Of a stretch of DNA of 64,000 nt, positions 8,893 to 19,246 are shown one piece after another. The stretch is from Dechloromonas sp. TW-R-39-2 (lineage in GTDB: Bacteria > Pseudomonadota > Gammaproteobacteria > Burkholderiales > Rhodocyclaceae). Under the pieces are notes generated by a model. That model searched no databases. It was not told the DNA's origin and was given only the letters and a program-made list of their open reading frames with translations. The stretch covers positions 3,256,501 to 3,320,500 of the forward strand of contig NZ_CP045202.1 of the NCBI RefSeq assembly GCF_016864195.1. The letters are read 5' to 3'. The first letter of the stretch is position 1. Each line of letters begins with the position of its first letter. The position numbers were made by a program, and so were the translations under genes.

Positions 8893-9581
8893 TTGGTGGA
8901 CTCCTTGCCGGTATGGCGGATGTCACGACCTTCGACGACGAATACGACCTGCTCGGAAATATTCTTGGCGTGATCGCCGATCCGCTCGATGGCGCGGGCA
9001 ATCGTGATGATGTCGATCGACGTGGTGATGGTGCGCGGATCTTCCATCATGTGGGTAATCAACTGGCGGATGATCGATTTGAATTCGGTATCGACATCGG
9101 AGTCGGCCCGGATGACATTGGTCGCCAGCGGCGTATCGAGGCGGGCAAAGGCGTCCAGCGCCTGACGCACCATGATCAGCGCCGCTTCGGCCAGGTGACG
9201 GATACCGACACCGTATTGCGAAGGCATGTGACCACCTTCATAAATACGGCGCACGCCCTTGGCGATCTTCTTGGCTTCGTCGCCGGCCCGCTCCAGATCG
9301 GTAACGATCTTGCTGATACCGAGCACCAGACGCAGGTCGGATGCGGTCGGCTGACGCTTGGCAATGATGTGGGCGCAATCGTCGTCGATCGCCTTTTCAA
9401 GTTCGTTAACCTTGCGGTCGGTTTCGACAATGGTCTTCACGCTGGCGATCTCGCCGGTCGTGTAAGCGTCGATGGCGGCAGAAACCTGGGTTTCGACCAG
9501 ACCGCCCATCTGCAGCACATGGGTGCGCAGGCGGCTGAGATCTTCGTCGAACTGGCTGGAAAGGTGTTGGCTTTCGTTCAT
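8889..9581 (-). CDS. phoU: Phosphate transport regulator PhoU
   Basis: 230 residues, all helical, with the two PhoU repeats and their metal-binding acidic patches (DLERAGDEAKKIAKGV in the first, AIERIGDHAKNISEQV in the second). It links the Pst transporter to PhoR and restrains signalling in high phosphate. I take the ATG at 9581, which follows an AGGGGA ribosome-binding site; the longer frame to 9677 has no family support. The order after pstB is standard. Confidence 0.96.
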   Translation of the reverse strand: MNESQHLSSQFDEDLSRLRTHVLQMGGLVETQVSAAIDAYTTGEIASVKTIVETDRKVNELEKAIDDDCAHIIAKRQPTASDLRLVLGISKIVTDLERAGDEAKKIAKGVRRIYEGGHMPSQYGVGIRHLAEAALIMVRQALDAFARLDTPLATNVIRADSDVDTEFKSIIRQLITHMMEDPRTITTSIDIITIARAIERIGDHAKNISEQVVFVVEGRDIRHTGKESTK

Positions 9582-9594
9582 TTTTGTCCCCTGA

Positions 9595-10374
9595 TTAACC
9601 CATACGGCCGGTAATGTAATCTTCCGTCCGCTTGTCTTGCGGCTTGATGAAAATTTCGTCGGTCTTGCCGAATTCAATCATTTCACCCAGGAACATGTAG
9701 GCCGTATAGTCGGAAACGCGAGCCGCCTGCTGCATGTTGTGGGTCACGATCAGGATGGTGACGCGCTTCTTCAGTTCATGCACCAGTTCCTCGATCGCGG
9801 CAGTCGCAATCGGATCAAGCGCCGACGTCGGCTCATCAAACAGCAGCAGTTCGGGATCGGTGGCCAACGCACGGGCAATGCACAGACGTTGTTGCTGGCC
9901 GCCGGAGAGATTGGAGGCCAGATCCTGCAAGCGATCTTTCACTTCATCCCAGATCGCGGCGCCCTTCAGGGCGTGCTCGACCTTGTCGTCAAGCATCCGC
10001 TTGTTGTTCTCGCCGCGCACGCGCAGGCCGTAGGCAACATTCTCGTAAATCGACTTGGGAAAGGGATTCGGCTTCTGGAAAACCATGCCGACGCGCATCC
10101 GGACTTCGATCGGATCGACATCCGGCGACAGCAGGTTGGTGTTATCCGGATAAAAACGGATCTCGCCTTCGTAGCGATTGCCCGGATAGAGGTCGTGCAT
10201 CCGGTTGAAGCTGCGCAGGTAGGTCGATTTGCCGCAACCGGAAGGTCCGATCAGGGCGGTGACCTTCTTGTCGTAGATGGGCATGTTGATGCCCTTGAGC
10301 GCCTTGGCCTCACCGTAATAAAAATTGAGGTTGCGGGCTTCGGCCTTGAGGGCCGGGGTGTCGTGAATCTGCAT
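9595..10374 (-). CDS. pstB: Phosphate ABC transporter ATP-binding protein PstB
   Basis: ATPase of the high-affinity phosphate importer. Walker [13 protein letters not shown] signature LSGGQQQR, Walker [14 protein letters not shown] and the switch His in IVTHN are all present, with the PstB C-terminal phrase [18 protein letters not shown]. The start chosen is the ATG at 10374, preceded by GGAG at good spacing; another ATG at 10398 is possible. It lies 82 bp after pstA. Confidence 0.96.
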   Translation of the reverse strand: MQIHDTPALKAEARNLNFYYGEAKALKGINMPIYDKKVTALIGPSGCGKSTYLRSFNRMHDLYPGNRYEGEIRFYPDNTNLLSPDVDPIEVRMRVGMVFQKPNPFPKSIYENVAYGLRVRGENNKRMLDDKVEHALKGAAIWDEVKDRLQDLASNLSGGQQQRLCIARALATDPELLLFDEPTSALDPIATAAIEELVHELKKRVTILIVTHNMQQAARVSDYTAYMFLGEMIEFGKTDEIFIKPQDKRTEDYITGRMG

Positions 10375-10456
10375 CTGAGACTCCAGTTCGATATTCATTT
10401 TTTTGGTTTTCAGCAGGTCGACCGGGACATTGCCACGGTCACCCCTGGGTGAGTTC

Positions 10457-11380
10457 TTACCACTTGATGTTCTTGCGCAACTTGTACCGCAGGTAGATCG
10501 CGACACCGTTCATCGACAGCACCATGGCCATCAACACGAAACCGGCGGCGGCAGCGTTGATTTCAAAAGCCGGATCGGGGCGCGAAGTCCAGTTGAAGAT
10601 CTGGATCGGCATCACGGTAAATGGTGCCATCACCCAATCGAACAAACCGGCGGCCGGTTCGCCCATGAACGGGGCTGGCGGCAGGAAAGCGATGAAGGTC
10701 AGCGCACCGATCGTGATGATCGGCGCAGTTTCGCCAATGGCACGGGCCAGGCCGATGATCACGCCAGTCAGGATGCCGGGCATGGCATACGGGATGATGT
10801 GATAGCGGCAGGTCTGCCAGCGCGTCGCACCGACCGCCATCGAACCTTCGCGGATCATCGCCGGAATGGCGCGGATCGCTTCGCGGGTCGACACGATGAT
10901 GATCGGCAGGATCAGCAGCGCCAGCGTCAGGCCGGCCGAGAGGATGCTCTGGCCGAAACCGAACTGGTACACAAAGATGCCCAGCGCCAGCAAGCCATAA
11001 ACGATCGACGGGACGGCGGCCAGATTGGTGATGTTGATTTCGATGATCTCGGTCAGCCAGTTACGCTTGGCATACTCCTCAAGATACAAACCGGCTGCGA
11101 TACCCAGCGGCACGGCAGCCAGCCCGGTCACCAGCATGACCAGCAGCGAGCCGACCCAGGCCGACAGGATGCCGGCCTTGTTGGCGTGACGCGAAGCAAA
11201 GTTGAGGAAGAAGTCGAGCGTGAAACGTTCCGAGCCCTTCATTACCATGTCGGTAATCAACGCGACGATGACGACCAACGCCAGGGCCAGACAAAATACG
11301 CCCAGCGCCTTGAAAATGGTGTCGCGCAATTTGCCGCGCGCAATGACGGCGCGGATTTCTTCGGTAGTCAGCGGTTTCAT
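10457..11380 (-). CDS. pstA: Phosphate ABC transporter permease PstA
   Basis: 307 residues with about six membrane helices and the binding-protein-dependent permease EAA loop ([14 protein letters not shown]). It forms the channel together with PstC. Its ATG shares a base with the pstC stop codon, so the two are translationally coupled. Confidence 0.95.
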   Translation of the reverse strand: MKPLTTEEIRAVIARGKLRDTIFKALGVFCLALALVVIVALITDMVMKGSERFTLDFFLNFASRHANKAGILSAWVGSLLVMLVTGLAAVPLGIAAGLYLEEYAKRNWLTEIIEINITNLAAVPSIVYGLLALGIFVYQFGFGQSILSAGLTLALLILPIIIVSTREAIRAIPAMIREGSMAVGATRWQTCRYHIIPYAMPGILTGVIIGLARAIGETAPIITIGALTFIAFLPPAPFMGEPAAGLFDWVMAPFTVMPIQIFNWTSRPDPAFEINAAAAGFVLMAMVLSMNGVAIYLRYKLRKNIKW

Positions 11381-12330
11381 TAATAGTTCTCCCGGTATTT
11401 AGCACGCAGCCACTGGCCGAGAATATTGAACAGCAAGGTAATCAGCAGCAGGGTCAGGCCGGCGGCAAAAATGGTCTGGTAACCGATCGAGCCATGCGGC
11501 AAGTCACCCAGCGCCACCTGAACAATGTAGGAAGTAATGGTTGCCGCGGGCTCCATTGGATTCCAGGTCAGGTTCGGCTGCATGCCGGCGGCAACCGCCA
11601 GAATCATCGTTTCGCCGACAGCACGGGAAATCCCAAGGATGTAGGAGGCGGCCAGTCCCGAGAGCGCCGCCGGGACGACCACGTGGATCGCTGTATAAAG
11701 GCGGGTCGAGCCCATGGCGTAAGCCCCTTCACGCAGGCTCATCGGCACGGCGCGCATGGCATCTTCAGAGAGAGAGGCGATGTAGGGAACAATCATGATG
11801 CCCATGACCAGGCCGGCTGAAAGCAGGGAGAAGCCCGGCAGTTCCGGGAAAACCATCTGCAGCAGCGGCGTCACGACAAGCAGGGCGAAGTAACCGAAAA
11901 CGATGGTCGGGATACCGCCGAGCAGTTCGAGAATCGGCTTGGCAACCTCGCGCACCTTGCTGTTGGCGAATTCGGAGAGATAAATGGCGATCACCGTCCC
12001 CATCGGAATGGCGACAGCCAGTGCGACGAAAGAGGAAACCAGGGTGCCGGAAACCAGCACCATGATGCCGAAGTGGGCATCATCGAACAGCGGCGTCCAT
12101 TGCGTGTCGGTCAGGAAATCGACGATGCTGACATTCGAAAAGAAATGGAACGACTCGGATACGAGCACGTAAACGATGCCGAGCGTCGTCAGGACAGAAA
12201 TTGCCGCAGCACCGAACAAAACTGCTTCGATCAGCCGTTCCTTCCAGTTGCGCATGGCGTTGTAGGCCAGACGATCGCTGACCTGTGGCAGATCAGAAGC
12301 GTTATTTGCAGACATGGCGTGTGAATTCAC
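11380..12330 (-). CDS. pstC: Phosphate ABC transporter permease PstC
   Basis: 316 residues with six predicted membrane helices and the permease loop REGAYAMGSTRLYT. The GTG at 12330 is preceded by AAGGAA at workable spacing; the ATG at 12315 lacks a visible ribosome site. It follows pstS across a short hairpin. Confidence 0.95.
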   Translation of the reverse strand: MNSHAMSANNASDLPQVSDRLAYNAMRNWKERLIEAVLFGAAAISVLTTLGIVYVLVSESFHFFSNVSIVDFLTDTQWTPLFDDAHFGIMVLVSGTLVSSFVALAVAIPMGTVIAIYLSEFANSKVREVAKPILELLGGIPTIVFGYFALLVVTPLLQMVFPELPGFSLLSAGLVMGIMIVPYIASLSEDAMRAVPMSLREGAYAMGSTRLYTAIHVVVPAALSGLAASYILGISRAVGETMILAVAAGMQPNLTWNPMEPAATITSYIVQVALGDLPHGSIGYQTIFAAGLTLLLITLLFNILGQWLRAKYRENY

Positions 12331-12351
12331 AAAAAGAATTCCTTAAACAAG

Positions 12352-12379
12352 AAAGCCGGCCCCACCGGGGCCAGGCTTT
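12352..12379 (-). terminator. Hairpin between pstS and pstC (attenuator-like)
   Basis: An imperfect GC-rich stem (AAAGCCGGCCCC with GGGGCCAGGCTTT, one mismatch) 33 nt after the pstS stop. No long T-run follows on the minus strand. Such hairpins often protect the upstream message or reduce read-through, so that the binding protein is made in excess over the permeases. Confidence 0.6.
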
Positions 12380-12412
12380 CAGAGACGGGCGTTTGGCGCA
12401 CCGGGTGAGACC

Positions 12413-13411
12413 TTACTTGGCTTCGCGACGCTGCAGCTCTTCGATGGTGATGCCGACTTCAGCATTGCCACCGAACACGGTCCCGACCTTCTTCTTGTTC
12501 ACATGTTCCATGTTGACCGTGTAAGCCTTGGCCGGCAACGGCACGTACTTCACTTCCTTGGTCAATGCAGCGGCGTTCTTCATGTAGAACTCGACGAACT
12601 CGCGGATTTCAGGCTTTTCCAGCGACTTCGGGTTGATGTAGATAAAGATCGGACGCGACAGCGGCTGGTAGGAGCCGTTGATCACGGTGGCTTCGGAAGG
12701 CAGAACGCCCGGCTTGCCAGCCTTTTCGACGATAGGCACGGCCTTCAGCTTGCTGGTGTTTTCAGCGTAGTAGGCATAACCGAAATAGCCGATGGCGTTG
12801 ATGTCGCGCGACACGCCCTGGACCAGGACATTGTCGTCTTCGGAAGCGGTGTAGTCGCCGCGCGAGGACTTGGCCTTGCCGACCAGCGCCTCGGTAAAGT
12901 AATCGAAGGTACCCGAGTCGGCACCGGCACCGAACAGCTTGATCGGCGCATCAGGCCAGGCCGGATTGACCTGGTTCCACTTGGTGATCTTGCCCTGGGC
13001 CGCCGGCTCCCACATGGTCTTCAGCTCATCCACGGTCAACTGTTTGATGAAGTTGTTTTTCGGGTTGATGACCACGGTCAGTGCGTCAAAAGCAACCGGC
13101 AGTTCAATGTACTGAATGCCGCTCTCTTTACAGACATCCATTTCCTTCTTCAGGATCGGGCGCGAGGCATTCGAAATATCGATTTCGCCACGGCAAAACT
13201 TCTTGAAGCCGCCGCCGGTACCGGAAATACCCACGGTCACCTTGATGGCGTTCTTCTTGGCTTTCTGGAACTCTTCAGCAACGGCTTCGGTAATCGGATA
13301 AACCGTGGAAGAGCCGTCAATCTTGACGACCTGGGCTTGAGCAGCCTGGGCGCCGAACAGGGCCACACCGGCCGCTGCCATGAATGAAACGAGGGTGGAT
13401 TGCTTGAACAT
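12413..13411 (-). CDS. pstS: Phosphate-binding periplasmic protein PstS
   Basis: 332 residues with a signal peptide (cleavage expected after AQAAQA near residue 26) and the phosphate-binding motifs [31 protein letters not shown] and [12 protein letters not shown]. It delivers phosphate to PstCA and takes part in PhoR signalling. It is the first gene of the regulon; a Pho box lies about 56 bp upstream. Confidence 0.96.
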   Translation of the reverse strand: MFKQSTLVSFMAAAGVALFGAQAAQAQVVKIDGSSTVYPITEAVAEEFQKAKKNAIKVTVGISGTGGGFKKFCRGEIDISNASRPILKKEMDVCKESGIQYIELPVAFDALTVVINPKNNFIKQLTVDELKTMWEPAAQGKITKWNQVNPAWPDAPIKLFGAGADSGTFDYFTEALVGKAKSSRGDYTASEDDNVLVQGVSRDINAIGYFGYAYYAENTSKLKAVPIVEKAGKPGVLPSEATVINGSYQPLSRPIFIYINPKSLEKPEIREFVEFYMKNAAALTKEVKYVPLPAKAYTVNMEHVNKKKVGTVFGGNAEVGITIEELQRREAK

Positions 13412-13466
13412 GGGGACTCCTGCACATAGTTGGAATAAACAACGACGCTCAGGTTAATCACCGATT

Positions 13467-13484
13467 GTTACAACCGGATGACAG
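13467..13484 (-). promoter_or_regulatory. Candidate Pho box upstream of pstS
   Basis: Read on the minus strand the site is CTGTCATCCGGTTGTAAC: a perfect 7-bp CTGTCAT half followed 11 bp later by the related TTGTAAC. This matches the tandem 11-bp-spaced Pho box bound by PhoB, with the second half degenerate. It is correctly placed before pstS. Confidence 0.65.
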
Positions 13485-13533
13485 CTTGTAATAATAGCCA
13501 TCAGGCACCGCCAGAACCACTCAAATCCGGGCA

Positions 13534-13559
13534 ATAAAAACGGGGCAAAATGCCCCGTT
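13534..13559 (-). terminator. Rho-independent terminator of the 13596-14180 gene
   Basis: The 9-bp stem AACGGGGCA/TGCCCCGTT with an AAA loop is followed on the minus strand by TTTTT. It isolates the 13596-14180 gene from pstS. Confidence 0.85.
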
Positions 13560-13595
13560 GACCGCAGCGACCGAAAGCGGCCGAAAATTGCTTGC

Positions 13596-14180
13596 TTACT
13601 TGGCCGGACGCCCGGTCTTGATGCGCTCGACCCGCCCCATCACAGCCTTGAGTTCGGCATCATTCAGCGCCGCCAGCAGGGCGATACCGGCCCGCAGCAA
13701 TTCGCTCTTCTTGGCCTCGCCCCCCAGCCCGGCCAGACGCTTCTTGAGCACGGCAATCTGGGCATACTCGGTTTCCGGCATGGCATAACTGTCGCGCACC
13801 AGACGCGTCTTTTTGACCTTGGCCGGCTTGCCGGCTTTCTGGACCTTGGCCACTTCCGGCTGACCAACGGTGATCGGCTGCTCGTAACTGATCGCCTGGG
13901 CCTTGACCAGCGCCTCGGCCAACACCTTCTGGTGCTTGGCTACCGTTTCATCAACGGCAGAAGGCTTGCGGACCGGCTTCGGACGCGCCTTGGCTGCTGC
14001 CGCCGTGGCGCTCGGCATGGCAACGTCTGCTTGCCCGACTGGCGCAGCGACCTCGGGTACCGCCGTCTGAGCCGGCTCAATCGGCTCAGCCTTGGGGGCC
14101 GGACGCGGGATCAGCTTTTTCGGCGGTTTTGCTGCGGCAACCGGCTTGGCGGCCGGGGTGGTTTTCTTTTGTGTCGTCAT
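13596..14180 (-). CDS. Ala/Lys/Pro-rich protein of unknown function
   Basis: 194 residues. The first 75 or so are low-complexity, rich in Ala, Pro and Lys, like a disordered, nucleic-acid-binding histone-H1-like tail. The last 80 form a more ordered region (SYAMPETEYAQIAVLKKRL, then SELLRAGIALLAALNDAEL). I do not recognise a named domain. It is monocistronic, with its own terminator. A DNA- or granule-associated role is only a guess. Confidence 0.75.
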   Translation of the reverse strand: MTTQKKTTPAAKPVAAAKPPKKLIPRPAPKAEPIEPAQTAVPEVAAPVGQADVAMPSATAAAAKARPKPVRKPSAVDETVAKHQKVLAEALVKAQAISYEQPITVGQPEVAKVQKAGKPAKVKKTRLVRDSYAMPETEYAQIAVLKKRLAGLGGEAKKSELLRAGIALLAALNDAELKAVMGRVERIKTGRPAK

Positions 14181-14288
14181 GCTGCTCTCCTAAAAAACGG
14201 TATAGACAGTTTATAGATTTCGCCGAGACGCAAAGTTAAACTTTTTTGACAGGTTAAAATGCCGGCAAAACTCATCAGGAGCAGCCGC

Positions 14289-14957
14289 ATGACCCAGGAC
14301 GAACTCAAACAGGCCGTCGCCCAGGCCGCCGCCGACTACGTTGCCGAACACGCGCCGGAAGGCAGCATCATCGGTGTCGGCACCGGCTCGACCGCCAACT
14401 TCTTCATCGACGCACTGGCACCGCTCAAAGCGCGCTACAAGGGCGCCGTCGCCAGTTCGGAAGCGACCCGCAAACGTCTTGAAGGCCATGGCATCACCGT
14501 GCTCGACCTGAACGACGTTGAGTTCATCCCGGTCTACGTCGATGGCGCCGACGAAATCGATGCCGGCCTGAACATGATCAAGGGCGGCGGCGGCGCCCTG
14601 ACCCGTGAAAAGATCGTCGCCGCCGTGGCCGGCACCTTCGTCTGCATCTGCGATGGTTCCAAGCTGGTCGACACCATGGGCAAATTTCCGCTGCCGGTCG
14701 AGGTCATCCCGATGGCCAAGGCGCACGTTGCGCGGGAATTGGCCAAATTGGGCGGTCGACCGCAGGAACGCGCCGGTTTCGTCACCGATAACGGCAACAT
14801 CATTCTTGATGTCCACGGCTTGTCGATCACCGACCCGAAAGGGCTGGAAGCGCAGATCAACCAGATCACCGGCGTGGTAACCAACGGCCTGTTTGCGATC
14901 CGGCCGGCCAATGTGCTGCTGCTCGGCACGGCCGAGGGTGTCAAGACACTGGCCTGA
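14289..14957 (+). CDS. rpiA: Ribose-5-phosphate isomerase A
   Basis: Interconverts ribose-5-phosphate and ribulose-5-phosphate. 222 residues with [32 protein letters not shown] and [20 protein letters not shown], all RpiA motifs including the catalytic acid and Lys. The ATG at 14289 has AGGAG eight bases upstream; an earlier ATG at 14259 lacks one. Confidence 0.97.
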   Translation: MTQDELKQAVAQAAADYVAEHAPEGSIIGVGTGSTANFFIDALAPLKARYKGAVASSEATRKRLEGHGITVLDLNDVEFIPVYVDGADEIDAGLNMIKGGGGALTREKIVAAVAGTFVCICDGSKLVDTMGKFPLPVEVIPMAKAHVARELAKLGGRPQERAGFVTDNGNIILDVHGLSITDPKGLEAQINQITGVVTNGLFAIRPANVLLLGTAEGVKTLA

Positions 14958-15019
14958 TTCATCGTCCTGTCACATCGGGGCACTAATCTGAGGGTTCTCG
15001 ACGCCCTTGGGAGTGCCCC

Positions 15020-15586
15020 ATGTTTTTGACACAACAAGACATCAGCCAGACCCGGGAACACAGCCTGAACAACCTGCTCGGCCTGTCCTCCGCCTGCCTT
15101 GAGGCCAGCCAGCATTTCTCCGAACTTTTCGCCGCAGCAGGGCGCGATGCACTGTACGGCAGCAGCAAACACTGGGCCGGTTTCGGCCATGGACAACTGG
15201 AGTCGCTGATTCACTTTCCCGTTGCGCTGTGGCTTGAACAAAGCACGCGCAACAGCAAGCTGCTCAATGCCGCTTACGAGATACTCGGCGCCACCCATAA
15301 ATCGCTGATCCAGACCGCCGAATCGCAGGTTCGAACCTTCGACCACCTGGTTTTTGCCAGCCTGAACCGGGCCAGCCGAAGCAGCCCGTGGGAATTCGAA
15401 ATCGCGCTGCAAGCCATGAAAACAACGCTGAAAAGCGCTGAAACCACCCTCCACGAGATGAGTGCCGCCGCAATCGAAAGCGTCGAACTGGCCAGCCCGG
15501 AGGCACATCTGCCCAAGCAAGCCATCGCCAGCACCTTGCCGCCCCCGGAAAAACCGCTTGCCCGCACACGGAGCCGCACCCGCTGA
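15020..15586 (+). CDS. Phasin family protein
   Basis: 188 residues, mostly amphipathic helix, with the layout of phasins that coat polyhydroxyalkanoate granules: an N-terminal helical pair, no membrane segment, and an Arg/Pro-rich tail (KPLARTRSRTR). This implies storage-granule metabolism. It is followed by a good terminator. Family membership is by overall resemblance rather than a sharp motif. Confidence 0.65.
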   Translation: MFLTQQDISQTREHSLNNLLGLSSACLEASQHFSELFAAAGRDALYGSSKHWAGFGHGQLESLIHFPVALWLEQSTRNSKLLNAAYEILGATHKSLIQTAESQVRTFDHLVFASLNRASRSSPWEFEIALQAMKTTLKSAETTLHEMSAAAIESVELASPEAHLPKQAIASTLPPPEKPLARTRSRTR

Positions 15587-15617
15587 CTCTCCACTCGAAT
15601 CATCCCGACTCTCTTTT

Positions 15618-15641
15618 GCCCGGCCCTGCCGGGCTTTTTTT
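15618..15641 (+). terminator. Rho-independent terminator of the phasin gene
   Basis: The stem GCCCGGC/GCCGGGC with loop CCT is followed by seven T. Confidence 0.9.
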
Positions 15642-15735
15642 ATCGCGCTGGTGCGCAGCAAACTGATTTGACGCAGGCACGGCCTTATCCCAGACTGCCG
15701 ACTCAACACCGCCCGAGCATCAGGAGGAAGAACCC

Positions 15736-16773
15736 ATGAAATCCACCGCCCGGCCACGCCGGATCAACCTTGCCCTGCAAGGCGGTGGCGCCCATGGCGC
15801 CTTCACCTGGGGCGTACTCGACTACCTGCTTGAAACCGGCGAACTCGACTTCGAGGGCGTCAGCGGCACCAGCGCGGGCGCCATGAACGCGGCCTGCCTG
15901 GCGCAGGGCCTGATGAGCGGCGGTCATGATGGGGCACGCAGCGCCCTCGAAGGTTTCTGGACAGCCGTTGCCGCCAGCGCCCCCTTCCAGCAGCGCAGCA
16001 GCGGCGAAGCACCGGCCATCCCTGCCGCGATGAAAATGATGCTGCAATGGACCGAGCATTTTTCGCCGGAGCAATTGAATCCATTCGATTTGAATCCGCT
16101 GCGCGACATCCTCTCCGAACAGATCGACTTTGCCGGACTGCGACGCAGCAGTCCGATCAAGCTGTTCATTGCCGCCACACACGCCAATTCCGGCAAATTG
16201 CGTATTTTCGAGAACCACGAGCTATCGCTCGAAGCCTTGCTTGCCTCGGCCTGCCTGCCGACCATTCACCGAACCATCGTGATTGATGGCGAGCCTTACT
16301 GGGACGGCGGCTACAGCGCCAACCCGGCAATTTTCCCGCTCTATTACGATTGCACTGCGGCCGACATCCTGCTGGTTTTACTGACGCCGCTGCACTACAC
16401 CGAGACGCCGGACTCAGCCCAGGAAATTCGGCAACGCCTGCGCGAGCTTGCCTTTGGCGCCACCTTCCTGCGCGAAATGCGCATGTTCGCCCACTTGCAC
16501 GAACGCACCGGCCAATCCCGCCTGCCCGACTGGCTGACAAAATGGTTACCGGCCGGACAATTGGCCCAACGCATTCGCCAGGTGCGCTTCCATGCCATCC
16601 CGGCCGACGCCTTGATGAACGAGCTGCCAGCCGACAGCAAACTGGCGGTCAGCCTGCCGTTTTTCCTGCGCCTGCGCGACAACGGGCGGGAGCATGCCCG
16701 GCAATGGCTGAACGAGCATCGGGCCGCCTTGGGCAAACGCGCCACCCTGGATCTCGGACGGCTCTTTTACTGA
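15736..16773 (+). CDS. Patatin-like phospholipase
   Basis: 345 residues with the patatin oxyanion loop GGGAHGAF near residue 16, the nucleophile Ser in GTSAGAMNA near 49, and the catalytic Asp in DGGYSANPAIFP near 190. It is a Ser-Asp dyad lipid acyl hydrolase, probably cytoplasmic because no signal peptide is seen. An AGGAGG ribosome site precedes the ATG. In PHA-producing bacteria such proteins have been linked to granules or lipids, and a phasin lies just upstream, but that link is inference. Confidence 0.9.
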   Translation: MKSTARPRRINLALQGGGAHGAFTWGVLDYLLETGELDFEGVSGTSAGAMNAACLAQGLMSGGHDGARSALEGFWTAVAASAPFQQRSSGEAPAIPAAMKMMLQWTEHFSPEQLNPFDLNPLRDILSEQIDFAGLRRSSPIKLFIAATHANSGKLRIFENHELSLEALLASACLPTIHRTIVIDGEPYWDGGYSANPAIFPLYYDCTAADILLVLLTPLHYTETPDSAQEIRQRLRELAFGATFLREMRMFAHLHERTGQSRLPDWLTKWLPAGQLAQRIRQVRFHAIPADALMNELPADSKLAVSLPFFLRLRDNGREHARQWLNEHRAALGKRATLDLGRLFY

Positions 16774-16822
16774 CGGCTGAAAACCGGTTTTAGTGATTTG
16801 CGGGCCGTCGACCGCAGCATCC

Positions 16823-18670
16823 TCAGTTCAACATCCGGCCCAGCGCCAAGGCCGGCTCGCCCTGACCGGCACGCCGTCGTTCGATGAAGACACTACCGCC
16901 GAACGGATCGTCTCCGGCCTTGCTTTTCTTTTTGGCCTGCTTCTTGGCCGCCGAAGCAGCGGCAGCCACCTCGCGGTGCGACTCGCACTCGCCGGCCCCG
17001 ACACGAACAGCGCCGATCGACAAGGTTGGCAAAGGCTGGAAGCCGATTTCGCCCCGCCGGTTTTCGGCCATATAGCCACCATGCGCCCGTTCTTCGGTCC
17101 CCAGCATGGCATCGACGGCCTCGGCGAAGCTGCGGACCAGCGACCAGCAGCGCATTTCCCAGTCGCTGCTCTGGAAGATGACGAAGAAATCGTCGCCCCC
17201 GATATGGCCGACAAAATCCTGCGCTTCATCGGCCGTCTCGCAAACCAGCCGGCCCAGCGCTTGGATCACGTCATCGCCGCGGCGATAGCCGAAAGTATCG
17301 TTATAGGGTTTGAAATTATCGATATCGATATAGGCCGCGACAAAGCTGCTGCCGGCGGCCAACATGCGGTCGATGTGCTCATTGATCGGTACATTGCCCG
17401 GCAGCTGGGTCAGCGGATTGGCGTAGCGGGCAGCGCTGATCTGCATTTCGGTGATGGTCACCATCAAGTCGTGGCTGCTGCCGACCCCCAGGTAATTGCC
17501 TTCGCCGGTCACGATGAAACCATCGAACAGGTAATGCTTGGGCGCCAGGGCAATCATCAGGGCCAGTTCCTGGATGGTCGCATGCTGATCAACGACCAGT
17601 GGCGCATGATCCATGAACAGGTCGCAACTCTTGCGGCCAAAAAGCTCCTTGCGAAAAGGACGGGCAAAACGATCGATCATGCTGTGCCGATTGATCATGC
17701 CCACCGGGTTGGTGCCATGCACAACCGGCAGGACATCCAGATCAGGGTCGGCTTCGAAACGCTCGATCACGGTTGCGTTGCTGGCGTGCAGCAAGACCGG
17801 CTCAATCGGCTTGACCAAGGTTTTCGCCGTCGGCATTTTGCCGACGCCACCCGCCATCGGCGAAAGTGAGACACGCTGATGACCGATGGCGGCCAGCACC
17901 TTGCCCGGCATCTGACGCACCGGCGCGCAATCCGGACGCGCAATGAAAAAGCCCTGGCCGCAGGCAATCCCCATGTCGCGAATACAGGTGAAATCCTCCG
18001 GGCGCTCAATACCTTCGGCGATCAGCGAGGCATTGCAAATCTCAGCCAGATCCTGCATGGCCCGGACAAAATGGTATTTGATCCGGTCATCGGCAATGCC
18101 ATGGACAAAATGCTTGTCGATCTTGACGTACTCCGGACGCAGCTCCGACCACATGCGCAAATTGGCAAAGCCTTCGCCAAGGTCGTCAATCGCAATCTGG
18201 AAGCCCCGCCCGCGATAATGCAGCAAGGCATCCTGGATGCCAGGCATGTCGGTGATTTGCTGATTTTCGGTCAGCTCGATGACGATGCGGTTGGGCGCAA
18301 TGCCCAGTTCGCTCAACAACTCCCGCGTCTGGCCATTCATCATCTTGTGATCGAGCAGGCAACCCGGCGTGACATTGATGAACAATCGGCCGGCAAGATT
18401 GAGACCGGCAAAGGCGCGCAAACTGGCTTCGCGACAAGCATGCTCCAGCTCCAATGAACGACCGGCCCGACGCGCGGCGGCAAACAGCATGTCGGGACGA
18501 TGCAGCTCGCTTCCTTCCGGGCCGCGGATCAGTGCTTCATAACCGAGAATGCTGCGCATGCGGAAATCGATGATCGGCTGGAATACGGGATAGAGCAGAC
18601 CGCCAGCCATGACCCGTGCCAACTCGGCGGTATCGTCATCCATCAGAACAATCATCATGTTTCGCTTCAA
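16823..18670 (-). CDS. EAL-CBS-GGDEF cyclic-di-GMP protein
   Basis: 615 residues. An N-terminal EAL phosphodiesterase domain (about 25-260) keeps GYEALIRG, FINVTPG, IELTENQ, IDDLGEGFANL, VKIDKHF and AEGIE. A CBS pair follows (about 285-410), then a GGDEF domain with GHIGGDDFFVIF near 510, so the signature reads GGDDF. The C-terminal tail is Lys/Ala-rich. With EAL ahead of GGDEF the order is the reverse of the common fusion. The catalytic residues of both domains look intact; the CBS pair may sense adenine nucleotides. Confidence 0.93.
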   Translation of the reverse strand: MKRNMMIVLMDDDTAELARVMAGGLLYPVFQPIIDFRMRSILGYEALIRGPEGSELHRPDMLFAAARRAGRSLELEHACREASLRAFAGLNLAGRLFINVTPGCLLDHKMMNGQTRELLSELGIAPNRIVIELTENQQITDMPGIQDALLHYRGRGFQIAIDDLGEGFANLRMWSELRPEYVKIDKHFVHGIADDRIKYHFVRAMQDLAEICNASLIAEGIERPEDFTCIRDMGIACGQGFFIARPDCAPVRQMPGKVLAAIGHQRVSLSPMAGGVGKMPTAKTLVKPIEPVLLHASNATVIERFEADPDLDVLPVVHGTNPVGMINRHSMIDRFARPFRKELFGRKSCDLFMDHAPLVVDQHATIQELALMIALAPKHYLFDGFIVTGEGNYLGVGSSHDLMVTITEMQISAARYANPLTQLPGNVPINEHIDRMLAAGSSFVAAYIDIDNFKPYNDTFGYRRGDDVIQALGRLVCETADEAQDFVGHIGGDDFFVIFQSSDWEMRCWSLVRSFAEAVDAMLGTEERAHGGYMAENRRGEIGFQPLPTLSIGAVRVGAGECESHREVAAAASAAKKQAKKKSKAGDDPFGGSVFIERRRAGQGEPALALGRMLN

Positions 18671-18817
18671 AATCGATTACAGAATAGCCAGTTTAGGAAT
18701 CGCCTGTTTCAGACAGATGACAGGCTTATTGCAACAAGCACTGCATTAAGCTGTCATCGCGCGGCAATATTGGCCTATCATGCTGTCAGCCACGACCCTT
18801 TTTGCGACGAGGTTGCC

Positions 18818-19051
18818 ATGTCGGAAATGCTCTTTTGTTACTGCTGTCGGGTGCATCACCCTAAAGACCAGATGCGCCTCTTCCCCACCAAGCTCGGCAA
18901 GCGCTGGCGCTGCATCCGCAGCATCGAGGCTGCCGCTTGCGAACGCCTGGAACGCGATGCCTTCGGACGTCGCCAGACCGAAATCAACCGTGAAGAAGCT
19001 CGGCACATGGCGGAACGCCTGAGCCTGCTGCGGCACGAACAAGTCACCTGA
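18818..19051 (+). CDS. Small Cys-motif protein of unknown function
   Basis: 77 residues from the ATG at 18818, preceded by GAGG. It begins MSEMLFCYCCRVHH, then has RWRCIRSIEAA, a possible CxCC...C metal site, and a basic helical C-terminus. I do not recognise the family. Upstream frame to 18500 lies antisense to the EAL gene and is not used. Confidence 0.6.
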   Translation: MSEMLFCYCCRVHHPKDQMRLFPTKLGKRWRCIRSIEAAACERLERDAFGRRQTEINREEARHMAERLSLLRHEQVT

Positions 19052-19246
19052 ACTGCTTGGCCCAACCATGGGCCATAACCATGGATTTTTGCCGGTTGAC
19101 CGCAGCAGCCAGCCGGCAAGCTGCCTTTACCGCAGCGCCCAGCCCCAAGCTCTCCGAACTACGTCCGACACCGCCAGGATTCATTTTTCTGCAACATTGC
19201 CCGGCGATAGTGGTGTCCATTACGCCCCAGGACTTCGGAGATCAAC

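Noticed and set aside
12503..13387. 294-codon open frame on the plus strand
   Set aside because: Antisense to pstS, which has a signal peptide and phosphate-binding motifs.
14534..15757. 407-codon open frame on the minus strand
   Set aside because: Spans rpiA and the phasin gene in antisense, crossing a terminator; not a plausible gene.
18500..18817. N-terminal extension of the 77-aa gene
   Set aside because: Antisense to the EAL gene and lacking a ribosome site; the ATG at 18818 has GAGG upstream.
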